From JALRHH01 sp964590315 (GTDB taxonomy: Bacteria; Patescibacteriota; Saccharimonadia; Saccharimonadales; JALRHH01), in assembly GCA_964590315.1 (NCBI GenBank), contig CAZPVS010000001.1, positions 1-64,000 on the forward strand: 64,000 bases of DNA, in the 5' to 3' direction. The position numbers were made by a program, and so were the translations under genes. Shown here piece by piece: positions 57,773 to 64,000 of the stretch (position 1 is its first letter; the number at the start of each line of letters is the position of its first letter). The notes below the pieces were generated by a model. The model was not told where the DNA came from. It ran no database searches and was given only the letters and a program-made list of their open reading frames with translations.

Positions 57773-58342
57773 ATGTTAGCACGAATCATTGAAGAAGCAA
57801 CGGATGCGGTAGCAGCAGCGGTGCGTGGTGTGGACAATATTCTCGATGCAGTGACAAATAGTGTTAAAGATCAGGTTATTAACGTCTTACAGGGTACCGG
57901 AGAGGTTGCAGGGGCTGGCGTAGAGGCAGTTGCTTCGGTGGCTAGTGGTGCTATCCGCGGCGCAGGCCAGGTCGGAACATCATTAACCGAGACAGTAGCT
58001 GGTACGATGAGTGGAATCGTGAAGGGTGTCAGCCAGTTGGGTGGTGATGTCATCGGTGCTATCCATGAAGGCGCAAAAGGCGTTGTAAGCGCCACGGCAG
58101 AAACAGGTGGCGACATTGGAACGGCTGCAGTATCTGCGGTGAGCGGAGCCATCAAAGCAGCAGGCGACGTAGGGGCAGACACTGCGGCGGCTGCGAAATC
58201 TGCGGTCGGTGGCGTGCTTGATGCGGCGACCAGTGTAGGTGGCAGCGCTGTAGACACAGTTCGCAAGGCGCTTCTCGGTGCAGCCGCACTCCCTCGGGAT
58301 GTGATTGAATCCGCACTGAAGGGTAGCGACAAAGAACGCTAA
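57773..58342 (+). CDS. Ala/Gly-rich amphipathic repeat protein
   Basis: 189 residues made almost wholly of A, G, V, S, T and D in loose helical repeats (AVASVASGAIRGAGQVGTSL, VSAVSGAIKAAGDVGADTAA, KSAVGGVLDAATSVGG). It resembles late-embryogenesis-like or phasin-like stress proteins that coat membranes or proteins. The ATG follows AGAAGGAG. A hairpin AGCCCCGT with ACGGGGCT (58368-58389) follows as a probable terminator. Confidence 0.65.
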   Translation: MLARIIEEATDAVAAAVRGVDNILDAVTNSVKDQVINVLQGTGEVAGAGVEAVASVASGAIRGAGQVGTSLTETVAGTMSGIVKGVSQLGGDVIGAIHEGAKGVVSATAETGGDIGTAAVSAVSGAIKAAGDVGADTAAAAKSAVGGVLDAATSVGGSAVDTVRKALLGAAALPRDVIESALKGSDKER

Positions 58343-58539
58343 CAAAATTCGTAGATTTTTGGTACTTAGCCCCGTCGTAGTACGGGGCTTTGTAGTGTTG
58401 CGGCCAACAGGGCAATTAGGTATTCCGCCTCCGTAAGCGTACAATAAGAGGTAACAAAGCTGCTGCAACCGTACGTTTTAGGTGGAGTACAGAAATGATT
58501 GTCGTTGGATTGTAGCAATAACTATCTGAAAGGGTACAT
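58343..58539 (+). terminator. Hairpin terminator and gene-free interval
   Basis: AGCCCCGT (58368-58375) pairs with ACGGGGCT (58382-58389), followed by a short T-run. From 58392 to 58539 no gene is seen. Confidence 0.5.
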
Positions 58540-58788
58540 ATGGCAGTTCAAAAAAGAAAACAGGATTTCTTCACTACAACTGAAGGTATGGAGTTGAAGG
58601 AAAAGCTTGAAGCCATGGAAATAAGCGAGCGATACAGCACCGAACCAAGCTATAGCCCTGTGACGGAAGTATACGGTGACAACCTCATTCCATTTGCTGA
58701 AAAGCACATGAAATATCTGTTGTCTCACCCCAGTCTTGACCCACTACACTACATATCCAATCTTGAACTTATGACGCGCGTGCGCTAA
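58540..58788 (+). CDS. Uncharacterised protein, 82 residues
   Basis: Soluble and charged, with one long N-terminal helix (FFTTTEGMELKEKLEAMEIS) and a C-terminal FAEKHMKYLLSHPSLDPLHY. GAAAGG lies 9-14 nt before the ATG. Function unknown; it lies in the cluster of small genes near the Crp/Fnr regulator. Confidence 0.6.
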   Translation: MAVQKRKQDFFTTTEGMELKEKLEAMEISERYSTEPSYSPVTEVYGDNLIPFAEKHMKYLLSHPSLDPLHYISNLELMTRVR

Positions 58789-58842
58789 GCACAGAGCGGT
58801 CATTGCGTATGCACGAGAAGTGCTTACAACAGGACGTATTAC

Positions 58843-59025
58843 TTATAGAAACTTGAGAAGATCGTAGACCAGAAAAGCTGGCCAGACGAATGCTTTTAAT
58901 ATTGCTACGATGACCGCCCAGAATCCATCAGCCTGCTGAATGTAGTACACCAGTGCCCCGATGAGACCCAATCCGTACACGGCACCGTTGCCGGGAGTAC
59001 CATAGTTAGAATTTGACTTACCCAT
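58843..59025 (-). CDS. Small two-helix membrane protein, 60 residues
   Basis: Starts MGKSNSNYGTPGNGAVYG; helices GLGLIGALVYYIQ and WAVIVAILKAFVWPAFLVYD. Good SD GGAGGATATAT before the ATG at 59025. Glycine-rich start and two tight helices suggest a small regulatory or stress membrane protein. Function unknown. Confidence 0.75.
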   Translation of the reverse strand: MGKSNSNYGTPGNGAVYGLGLIGALVYYIQQADGFWAVIVAILKAFVWPAFLVYDLLKFL

Positions 59026-59179
59026 ATATATCCTCCATTTGTCTGTGCTCATCATGACCCATATGAGACAAACTGTAAATGATATATGTCACGAGAAAGC
59101 TGGACTGTAAAATAGCTTATAAAAGTATGTGGTGAAGTGCGCTAGGCTATATAACAGGAATTAACAAAGGATTGTAGGT

Positions 59180-59428
59180 ATGACCGGACTAGAACAGACA
59201 TTTTATATTATGGGCATCGTCTTTATGAGCGTCATGTTCATCCTCATGATAGCGATGGTAGCGGCGGTGTTTGTGATTCGCGCCAAGATCAATAAGATTC
59301 ACGATGCGATTGAGGATAAACTGGATATTGCGATGACGCTGGCCGAAAAAGGTGGTGAGCTGGCGGCTGTCGCGAGTACGAAAGTGTTTGATACGGCAAA
59401 ACGAGCCTTTAAATCTTCTAAAAAATAA
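59180..59428 (+). CDS. Small single-helix membrane protein, 82 residues
   Basis: A long N-terminal helix (YIMGIVFMSVMFILMIAMVA, extending to about 32) is followed by a cytosolic amphipathic helix (KINKIHDAIEDKLDIAMTLA) and a basic end. The stop overlaps the next ATG, coupling it to the YihY gene. Upstream, TGAT-ATAT-GTCA (59080-59091) resembles the Crp/Fnr site. Confidence 0.7.
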   Translation: MTGLEQTFYIMGIVFMSVMFILMIAMVAAVFVIRAKINKIHDAIEDKLDIAMTLAEKGGELAAVASTKVFDTAKRAFKSSKK

Positions 59429-60378
59429 TGCCACTCATCCTATTTTTGCGACAGGTTATACAACAGGCTGGGCAACACAAGATTGGCCAAATGAGTGCAG
59501 CGTTTGCGTACGGTGCGGTCTTTTCCTTGGGGCCACTGCTCCTGATATTTATAAGCCTCCTGGGGATAGTCTATGGGCAAGCAGCCACTGAGGGGCGCTT
59601 GTACGGACAGCTGGCGGGTACTTTTGGTTCTGAGATGGCGCTCAGCTTACAAGATATGGTAGCCAGACTAAGCGAAACAGGAAACGGTGTGATAGCCGTT
59701 GTCGCGGGCACGATTGGTGTGCTGCTCGGTGCAGCGGGCATGAGCAGTCAGCTGCAAGACTCATTTAATACAATTTTTGGGGCAGTGCGTGATCCGAGGG
59801 GCGGAATTAAACGGACGGTCCTGGTCAAGGTGAAGAATATACTGATCATTTTATTATTTGGTCTATTCATTATTGTGTCTGTTGCGGTGACTGCCTTCAC
59901 AAATGCTATCGGTTCTACAGTCCAAGAATCACTTGGACTGCCAACTGTTATCCTGGAGATCCTGAATACTCTCGTATCGCTTGGCATACTCACCGGTCTA
60001 TTATTTGGCGTGTACAGGGTACTCCCCGATGTTCTCATCCCCAGACGCATAGCGCTTGTCGGTTCCCTGATAGTTGCATGCCTGTTTGCTGTTGGCAAAA
60101 TCATACTGGCACTTATTATTGCCAATAACGCGACGGCGAGTGCATATGGTGCAGCCGCAGTGCTCATATCGTTGCTTCTATGGACCTATTACCTCGGTCA
60201 GATACTGCTCACGGGCGCGCTAGGTATGCAGGTGTATGGCCATAATCGTCTACTGGTGTATAAACCGAAGAAACACGCGCTGCAAAGAACGACCGTCCAT
60301 GTGGACGGCTCCCAGCACCGGAGTCGCATAATCACCGCGTGGCTACGGGGATACCGTAGACGTAAAAATGCGAAGTAA
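59428..60378 (+). CDS. YihY/BrkB-family membrane protein
   Basis: 316 residues with six helices. QMSAAFAYGAVFSLGPLLLI at the start and YGAAAVLISLLLWTYYLGQI near the end are family motifs. YihY proteins were once called ribonuclease BN but are membrane proteins of unknown transport function. Coupled to the 82-residue protein by a 1-nt overlap. Confidence 0.9.
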   Translation: MPLILFLRQVIQQAGQHKIGQMSAAFAYGAVFSLGPLLLIFISLLGIVYGQAATEGRLYGQLAGTFGSEMALSLQDMVARLSETGNGVIAVVAGTIGVLLGAAGMSSQLQDSFNTIFGAVRDPRGGIKRTVLVKVKNILIILLFGLFIIVSVAVTAFTNAIGSTVQESLGLPTVILEILNTLVSLGILTGLLFGVYRVLPDVLIPRRIALVGSLIVACLFAVGKIILALIIANNATASAYGAAAVLISLLLWTYYLGQILLTGALGMQVYGHNRLLVYKPKKHALQRTTVHVDGSQHRSRIITAWLRGYRRRKNAK

Positions 60379-60442
60379 TGATCAAAATCACACGGTATAC
60401 ATAGGAAAGGTCACAGCAATACTTCCCAGACATCACTACACT
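60379..60442 (+). promoter_or_regulatory. Probable Crp/Fnr-type promoter, weaker copy
   Basis: TGAT-CAAA-ATCA (60379-60390) and a GTCA half-site (60410-60413) precede TACACT (60437-60442). GTCA to -10 spacing (24 nt) matches the promoters at 61504 and 62804. Confidence 0.5.
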
Positions 60443-60460
60443 GGATAGAAGAGGGAGGAT

Positions 60461-60973
60461 ATGGTCATGTATGCAATTAACCACGTGCCACTTATTAGCC
60501 TCGCAGATTCCACAACAGGATGCTGCACGCTTATCAATCCAAAAGAATGGGATGAACAGACGTTTATCTTCAAAAACAAACTGTTTGCCAAGGCTCAGAC
60601 TCGGAGCTTCATGCATATACCGCTCAATATGTCTTCTGTCATGGCTAAGGCGCAAGCGCTCATTGACGCAGCCGGTGCACGGAGTGACGAATGGATGATT
60701 CTCAGTTACGAGAAGTCTCCGTGGAAGGCCGAGCATTTTTTTGCCGTAACGAAAGAAGTACCTGGTCTTGAAACAGAGGAGCTTTCAGGAACATATATGA
60801 CCAAAGTGTTCGAAGGCCCCTACAAGGATGCCGGGCGGTGGTATAAACAGTTGCAGTCATACGTTCAGGAACGAGGCCAAAAACCCCTGAAGACCTACTT
60901 CTTCTATACCGTATGCCCCGGCTGCGCACAGAAGTATGGCAAGAACTATGTTATCGGGTTTGAGCAGATCTAG
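60461..60973 (+). CDS. Uncharacterised conserved protein with CPxC end motif
   Basis: 170 residues. WDEQTFIFKNKLFAKAQTRS, MHIPLNMSSVM, WKAEHFFAVTKEVPG and TVCPGCAQKYGKNYVIGF match a family I recall in Bacteroidetes and others, usually called a hypothetical hydrolase. The CPGC pair near the end may bind a metal. SD GAGGGAGGA. A weaker Crp/Fnr-like site lies upstream. Confidence 0.7.
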   Translation: MVMYAINHVPLISLADSTTGCCTLINPKEWDEQTFIFKNKLFAKAQTRSFMHIPLNMSSVMAKAQALIDAAGARSDEWMILSYEKSPWKAEHFFAVTKEVPGLETEELSGTYMTKVFEGPYKDAGRWYKQLQSYVQERGQKPLKTYFFYTVCPGCAQKYGKNYVIGFEQI

Positions 60974-61027
60974 TACATACTTTTCCGTTCGCTCATACCC
61001 CTATATCTGTTATGCTATACGTACGGT

Positions 61028-61456
61028 ATGGCAATGCGCGATAAGGTAAAACTTGGACTGACATTTGTAGCACTGAGTGTGGCGTTATCTCTATTTGCCT
61101 GGAGTAGCTTAGTTAACTATATACGCCATACAGGCAAGCAACCGCTCCCAGTGGTAGCGACACTAGATACACCCCGGTCAGCTGAAGCCGTACTCCTATC
61201 TCAAGAACCGGTAGCGCCTGCGCCAGTAACACCACAAGCTGCCAACACAGCCCCGTACGCAGCAGCTCAACAGGACTGTGCTTCTCTGCAAAACACTGAC
61301 CGCTCAGATGCTCGTGCGGCACAATCACCATCCGTTCATTGCATGAGCGAGCAACGGACAACAAAAGGTACCACGCATGACACAGAGCAGGACAGCCAAG
61401 AACACGTCTATTCCGAAGTAAAGCAGATGGTGTCTCGTATCATATTTTCACTCTAA
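61028..61456 (+). CDS. Single-helix membrane protein, 142 residues
   Basis: One N-terminal helix (LGLTFVALSVALSLFAWSSL) and an unstructured, polar outer tail with two cysteines (QQDCASLQ, SVHCMSEQ). No family recognised; low complexity makes the call less certain. Confidence 0.5.
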   Translation: MAMRDKVKLGLTFVALSVALSLFAWSSLVNYIRHTGKQPLPVVATLDTPRSAEAVLLSQEPVAPAPVTPQAANTAPYAAAQQDCASLQNTDRSDARAAQSPSVHCMSEQRTTKGTTHDTEQDSQEHVYSEVKQMVSRIIFSL

Positions 61457-61503
61457 ATCGGCTCGGGCAATGCTCATATTGATTCCTGTGGCGCAGGTAA
61501 CTA

Positions 61504-61568
61504 TGTGACCGGTATCAAGTGCGTATGGTGACGGTGGTCATGGCAGCATACAGAGGTGAGCGCATAAT
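61504..61568 (+). promoter_or_regulatory. Dual Crp/Fnr-type sites and -10 box
   Basis: TGTGA-CCGGTA-TCAAG (61504-61519) and TGAC-GGTG-GTCA (61529-61540), then CATAAT (61563-61568). The second site centres about 40 bp before the expected RNA start, as in class II activation. Matches 62804-62869 base for base in spacing. Confidence 0.65.
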
Positions 61569-61609
61569 AGGAGATGACACGGCGTACCGTGTAGAGAGAG
61601 GAGTCCGTT

Positions 61610-62095
61610 ATGAGCAGTATTGTACACAGCAGTGAGAAGCACGAGCGTATTTACGAGTTCTTGCAAGAAAACCCTGTGGCAGTGCTTGCCACGGTTGATA
61701 ACGCGAAGCAGCCGCACGGCTCCGTCATTTATTTTCATGTCGACGACAACTTCACCGTGACGTTTACAACAAAGCACGATACAAAAAAACACGAGAACCT
61801 GAAGCACTCGCCCAAAGTAATGCTGGTGGTTTTTGAAGCAGCCTCACAGACGGTTGTGCAGATATCTGGTGAAGCAGAGGCCCTGACTGACAAGGCAGAC
61901 ATCAATGATGTCTTCACCCATGCCCTTGCTGCATCAATGCGCACGAGCATGGCAGGATTACCGCCTATTTCTAAACTGCAGGCAGGAAATTATTCGGCGT
62001 ATCGTGTTTCTCCGACTGAAATACGTATGGCGGTGTTTGCTCGGCCAGACTCAGGTGGGTACGAGTTATTCGAGACGGTTGACCTGGCCCGCTAG
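61610..62095 (+). CDS. Pyridoxamine-5'-phosphate-oxidase-like flavoprotein
   Basis: 161 residues, split-barrel fold. NPVAVLATVDNAKQPHGSVI, FTTKHDTKKHENLKHSPKVM and QISGEAEAL fit the general-stress FMN-binding branch of the family. It may reduce a small electrophile or cofactor; it is not a vitamin B6 enzyme by motif. Good SD AGAGGAG. Its end overlaps the convergent crp/fnr gene by 4 nt and its promoter carries the probable sites of that regulator. Confidence 0.85.
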   Translation: MSSIVHSSEKHERIYEFLQENPVAVLATVDNAKQPHGSVIYFHVDDNFTVTFTTKHDTKKHENLKHSPKVMLVVFEAASQTVVQISGEAEALTDKADINDVFTHALAASMRTSMAGLPPISKLQAGNYSAYRVSPTEIRMAVFARPDSGGYELFETVDLAR

Positions 62096-62742
62096 ACAGT
62101 AGCGCCGAGTTTTGATTCAAATTCATCCAGATTATGGACGGTGATTTTTCCCCGACTGACTGCAAGCAGTGAATCGTTGATAAGTTTGCGCATCTCACGA
62201 CTGACGGTTTCTCGTGATAGCCCGGCTCGGGAAGCAAGCTCGTTTTCGGATATGACGACCACGCAACTGGCGTCAGGCTTAATGTCACCAAATCGACGAC
62301 ATTGCACAAGTATTTCATACATCAGCCTGCCCTTTGCACTTCCTCCCATCAAATGCACCATGCGTCGCAAGATGCCGTCTGTCCCGGCATAGACTCGGCT
62401 CAATAAATCAAACAATATGTCAGGGTTTTCCTTAACGAAGGAAATAACTTCTTCAGGGCGGGCAATGGACACTTCGCAATCTTCAGATGCCTGGTAGAAA
62501 TATTCATTCGGTGTATTATTGACTGCCCACGACATAGGAAAGAACGTGCCTGGCTTAAAAACATTTATAACAATCTCGTCACCGCGATACGACAAATCGT
62601 ACTGTCTGATCAGTCCTTTTTTTAAATAGAAGATGTATTGCGGGTCATCATTTGCAAACACGATTATTTGCCCCTTGTCATACTGGCGAACAGGGTATTT
62701 TGCAAAAAATTCGCTGAGTTGTGCGCTAATCGTGGTTTCCAT
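62092..62742 (-). CDS. Crp/Fnr-family transcription regulator
   Basis: 216 residues. The cyclic-nucleotide-binding-like barrel spans 15-120 (YDKGQIIVFANDDPQYIFYL, FFPMSWAV) and lacks the PRSA cAMP signature and any Fnr iron-sulfur cysteines. A long dimer helix follows; the winged helix has ISENELASRAGLSRETVSRE. SRETVSR shares the Arg-Glu pair of CRP that reads TGTGA and the Ser-Arg of Fnr. Signal unknown. The ATG at 62742 is chosen (METTISA). TGTGA/GTCA sites lie upstream of it and of the convergent flavoprotein. Confidence 0.9.
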   Translation of the reverse strand: METTISAQLSEFFAKYPVRQYDKGQIIVFANDDPQYIFYLKKGLIRQYDLSYRGDEIVINVFKPGTFFPMSWAVNNTPNEYFYQASEDCEVSIARPEEVISFVKENPDILFDLLSRVYAGTDGILRRMVHLMGGSAKGRLMYEILVQCRRFGDIKPDASCVVVISENELASRAGLSRETVSREMRKLINDSLLAVSRGKITVHNLDEFESKLGATV

Positions 62743-62803
62743 TGCAGTCTCTTTACCTATTAGTGTGCGGCACAATCAATAGGGATGCAACCCCGAGTTG
62801 TAA

Positions 62804-62869
62804 TGTGACCAGGATCATGGCGCATGCATGACACAGGTCAAGGTGTTGATACAGTCCAGCTGTCATAGT
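62804..62869 (+). promoter_or_regulatory. Dual Crp/Fnr-type sites and -10 box between divergent genes
   Basis: TGTGA-CCAGGA-TCATG (62804-62819) and TGAC-ACAG-GTCA (62829-62840), then CATAGT (62864-62869) before the 40-residue ORF. It also lies upstream of the regulator's own gene on the other strand. Confidence 0.65.
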
Positions 62870-62894
62870 AGAAGCTAGACAAGGAGGAGGGGAC

Positions 62895-63017
62895 ATGTTT
62901 CATGCTAAGCAACATAGCAAAACAAACATATCACTAGAACTCGAGCTGGCGTTCACGAATCGGCGGCTCCTCAAGCACCATGTATGGGAAGAGGCACGTC
63001 GACACGGCTTACTATAA
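62895..63017 (+). CDS. Small protein, 40 residues
   Basis: ATG at 62895 behind a very strong SD (AAGGAGGAGGGG). The peptide begins MFHAKQHSKTNISLELELAF and ends EEARRHGLL; it is helical with basic and acidic faces. The promoter carries the dual regulator sites, so it is likely expressed together with the flavoprotein. No family recognised. Confidence 0.65.
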   Translation: MFHAKQHSKTNISLELELAFTNRRLLKHHVWEEARRHGLL

Positions 63018-63101
63018 TTGTCGATGTAATATTTCCCGCTGCACCGTACAGGTACACATCCTAAACTAATAGATACCAGGTAGTGGTGAAAAGGAGGGTG
63101 T

Positions 63102-63371
63102 ATGAAGCATGTGCATCGATTGCCAAGCAGCAAGGATATTATTTGGCTGAGTAAACTCGCGACGTCGTACCCAGTCACACGTCGGCAGATTGTCCGGGTT
63201 GCACGCATGTGGAATTTCAAGAATGATCTTATCGCGTTCCTTCGTTTATTTCCCCCCGACGAGATGTTTGAGTCACGTGCAGATTTTGTAACGCGCTGTG
63301 AGGACCTGACGATATTGATCAGGCAAGAGTGGGAATCACCCAAGGAAGTACTCCGTAGCCAACAAGACTAA
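63102..63371 (+). CDS. Small protein, 89 residues (DUF2795-like)
   Basis: IVRVARMWNFKNDLIAFLRL with FPPDEMFESRADFVTRCEDL resembles DUF2795 helical proteins, where a short acidic helix follows a VA..WxF motif. Strong SD AAAGGAGGG. Function unknown. Confidence 0.65.
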   Translation: MKHVHRLPSSKDIIWLSKLATSYPVTRRQIVRVARMWNFKNDLIAFLRLFPPDEMFESRADFVTRCEDLTILIRQEWESPKEVLRSQQD

Positions 63372-63383
63372 ACATAATTATAT

Positions 63384-63411
63384 TGACAAATACACAAATA
63401 TGTGTATAATA
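63384..63411 (+). promoter_or_regulatory. Near-consensus promoter with palindromic spacer
   Basis: TTGACA (63384-63389), 16-nt spacer, TATAAT (63406-63411). ATACACA-AATA-TGTGTAT (63391-63408) is a perfect inverted repeat over the spacer and -10 box, a likely operator. Confidence 0.8.
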
Positions 63412-63472
63412 GTAATTGTTATATCGCGGTAAAACAAACACCCTAAAACCAAAAAACAAGAAAGGATAAAAC

Positions 63473-63577
63473 GTGAGCGTATTTGCGCTTTCGCATCAGC
63501 TGGCATATGAATTATTGCCAGCCACCAGTGAAGAAATTGTAAACCTCGATAGAGATTTCAATGACATTTACTGCTAA
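63473..63577 (+). CDS. Small ORF, 34 residues
   Basis: GTG start after AAGAAAGGAT. Peptide begins VSVFALSHQLAYELLPATSE and ends DRDFNDIYC. It is the first of two tiny ORFs in a unit with strong promoter and terminator; an acidic first peptide with a terminal cysteine and a very basic second one. No family recognised. Confidence 0.5.
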   Translation: MSVFALSHQLAYELLPATSEEIVNLDRDFNDIYC

Positions 63578-63580
63578 GTT

Positions 63581-63676
63581 ATGTTGATACAAGACATCAG
63601 ACCCGCCAAAAGGCTTGGTCAAAAGAAATTACGGCGTACCAGCCGCACGAGGCACTACATTGTAGTCGCCGCATAA
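63581..63676 (+). CDS. Small basic ORF, 31 residues
   Basis: ATG 3 nt after the previous stop, no clear SD, so it depends on coupling. The peptide begins MLIQDIRPAKRLGQKKLRRT and ends HYIVVAA; about a third of its residues are Arg or Lys. Could bind RNA or membrane. Function unknown. Confidence 0.45.
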   Translation: MLIQDIRPAKRLGQKKLRRTSRTRHYIVVAA

Positions 63677-63677
63677 A

Positions 63678-63706
63678 AAAGAAGCCCCGTTATGGGGCTT
63701 CTTTTA
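63678..63706. terminator. Bidirectional terminator
   Basis: GAAGCCCC (63681-63688) pairs with GGGGCTTC (63694-63701), T-run on each strand. Ends the small-ORF unit and the leftward NUDIX gene. Confidence 0.92.
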
Positions 63707-64000
63707 GTGTCTAAACCCTAATAAATCACCCAACCCTTGTACGACACGATTTGTGTCAGTCGTCACCCCGTGAAATTCGTCAAATTCCTGCAATGGCACC
63801 CATTCAGCTTCGTCGTGTTCGTGACTCAGCTCGATAACATCGCTCGTGGCTAGTGCGGCGAGCCCATAGACAACAATCATTCTACCGGCGTGTTTGCCTG
63901 TAAGGATTTCGCGAGGCTTTAGTATCATGGGCCACATGGTTAACATATCAACATCCTGCCCCGCTTCTTCCTGCACTTCGCGGTGGCCAGCTATGACAGC
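63704..64000 (-). CDS. NUDIX hydrolase, 5' part cut by window edge
   Basis: The frame is open to 64000. HREVQEEAGQD at the edge is the second half of the NUDIX box (REx2EExGx), followed by MIVVYGLAALATSDVIELSH and EAEWVPLQEFDEFHG. It hydrolyses a nucleoside diphosphate linked to another moiety; substrate unknown. The N-terminus is outside the window. Confidence 0.88.
   Translation of the reverse strand, partial: AVIAGHREVQEEAGQDVDMLTMWPMILKPREILTGKHAGRMIVVYGLAALATSDVIELSHEHDEAEWVPLQEFDEFHGVTTDTNRVVQGLGDLLGFRH

Noticed and set aside
1..64000. UGA-recoded genetic code (Gracilibacteria/Absconditabacteria)
   Set aside because: Several well-defined genes end cleanly at TGA and no conserved gene has internal TGA, apart from the two frameshifts explained by homopolymers.

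Overview
The window looks like a chromosome segment of a Candidate Phyla Radiation bacterium, most likely Saccharibacteria (TM7). This is inferred from gene style: compact one- and two-gene transcripts, a fused RmlC-RmlD protein, many small one-helix membrane proteins, very few amino-acid or cofactor pathway genes, and an isolated cell-envelope set (UppP, a MurC-type ligase, rhamnose sugars). TGA is a normal stop (for example at the ends of the NadD-like and recombinase genes), so the code is the standard one and not the UGA-glycine code of Gracilibacteria/Absconditabacteria. No 16S gene is present, so the assignment stays an inference.

Layout. 1-14 kb: surface polysaccharide genes (a membrane protein cut by the left edge, DUF2304, a family 2 glycosyltransferase, RfbA, RfbC-D fusion, RfbB, a phosphomannomutase, a family 4 glycosyltransferase, a polyprenyl sugar-phosphate transferase, GtrA, UppP), broken up by a DUF4143 ATPase and a four-helix-bundle cassette. 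14-46 kb: mainly housekeeping and envelope genes, including a cobalamin-type riboswitch before an unknown gene, NadD, a Kef antiporter, DsbA, AspS, a Pup-ligase-like gene broken by two frameshifts, a PIF1-like helicase, a MutY-like glycosylase, TsaC, MazG, a response regulator and histidine kinase, a Mur ligase, an ABC-2 exporter, Dus and GltS. 46.3-56.9 kb: two integrative islands back to back, one at the 3' end of a tRNA with a CAU anticodon on the minus strand and one at the 3' end of the initiator tRNA on the plus strand, with only an FtsB/DivIC-like gene between the two tRNAs. 57-64 kb: short membrane and stress-type genes around a Crp/Fnr regulator, then tiny ORFs and a NUDIX gene cut by the right edge.

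The most unusual structure is the 46481-52393 element. It has a large serine recombinase and a four-gene cargo (CYTH protein, Gfo/Idh/MocA dehydrogenase, DegT aminotransferase, thymidylate-kinase-like protein). Its attL and attR lie at the ends, and a complete, inverted attP lies in the middle. The free circle would therefore carry two inverted 320-bp att regions separating the recombinase from the cargo. Behind the initiator tRNA is a second arrangement: single-gene modules in tandem, each ending in the same spaced motifs and the tRNA tail CTACCA, and each followed by a terminator, with no recombinase nearby.

Two candidate regulons can be read from the DNA. A 12-bp palindrome, GTCCGATCGGAC, sits exactly 10 nt before four -10 boxes (two divergent envelope promoters, the promoter of a PaaX/Cas2-fold regulator, and one before aspS). 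A pair of sites (TGTGA-N6-TCA and TGAC-N4-GTCA, 25 bp apart) precedes two genes beside the Crp/Fnr gene, with a weaker third. Many first genes begin 6-8 nt after a -10 box, so leaderless mRNAs appear common.
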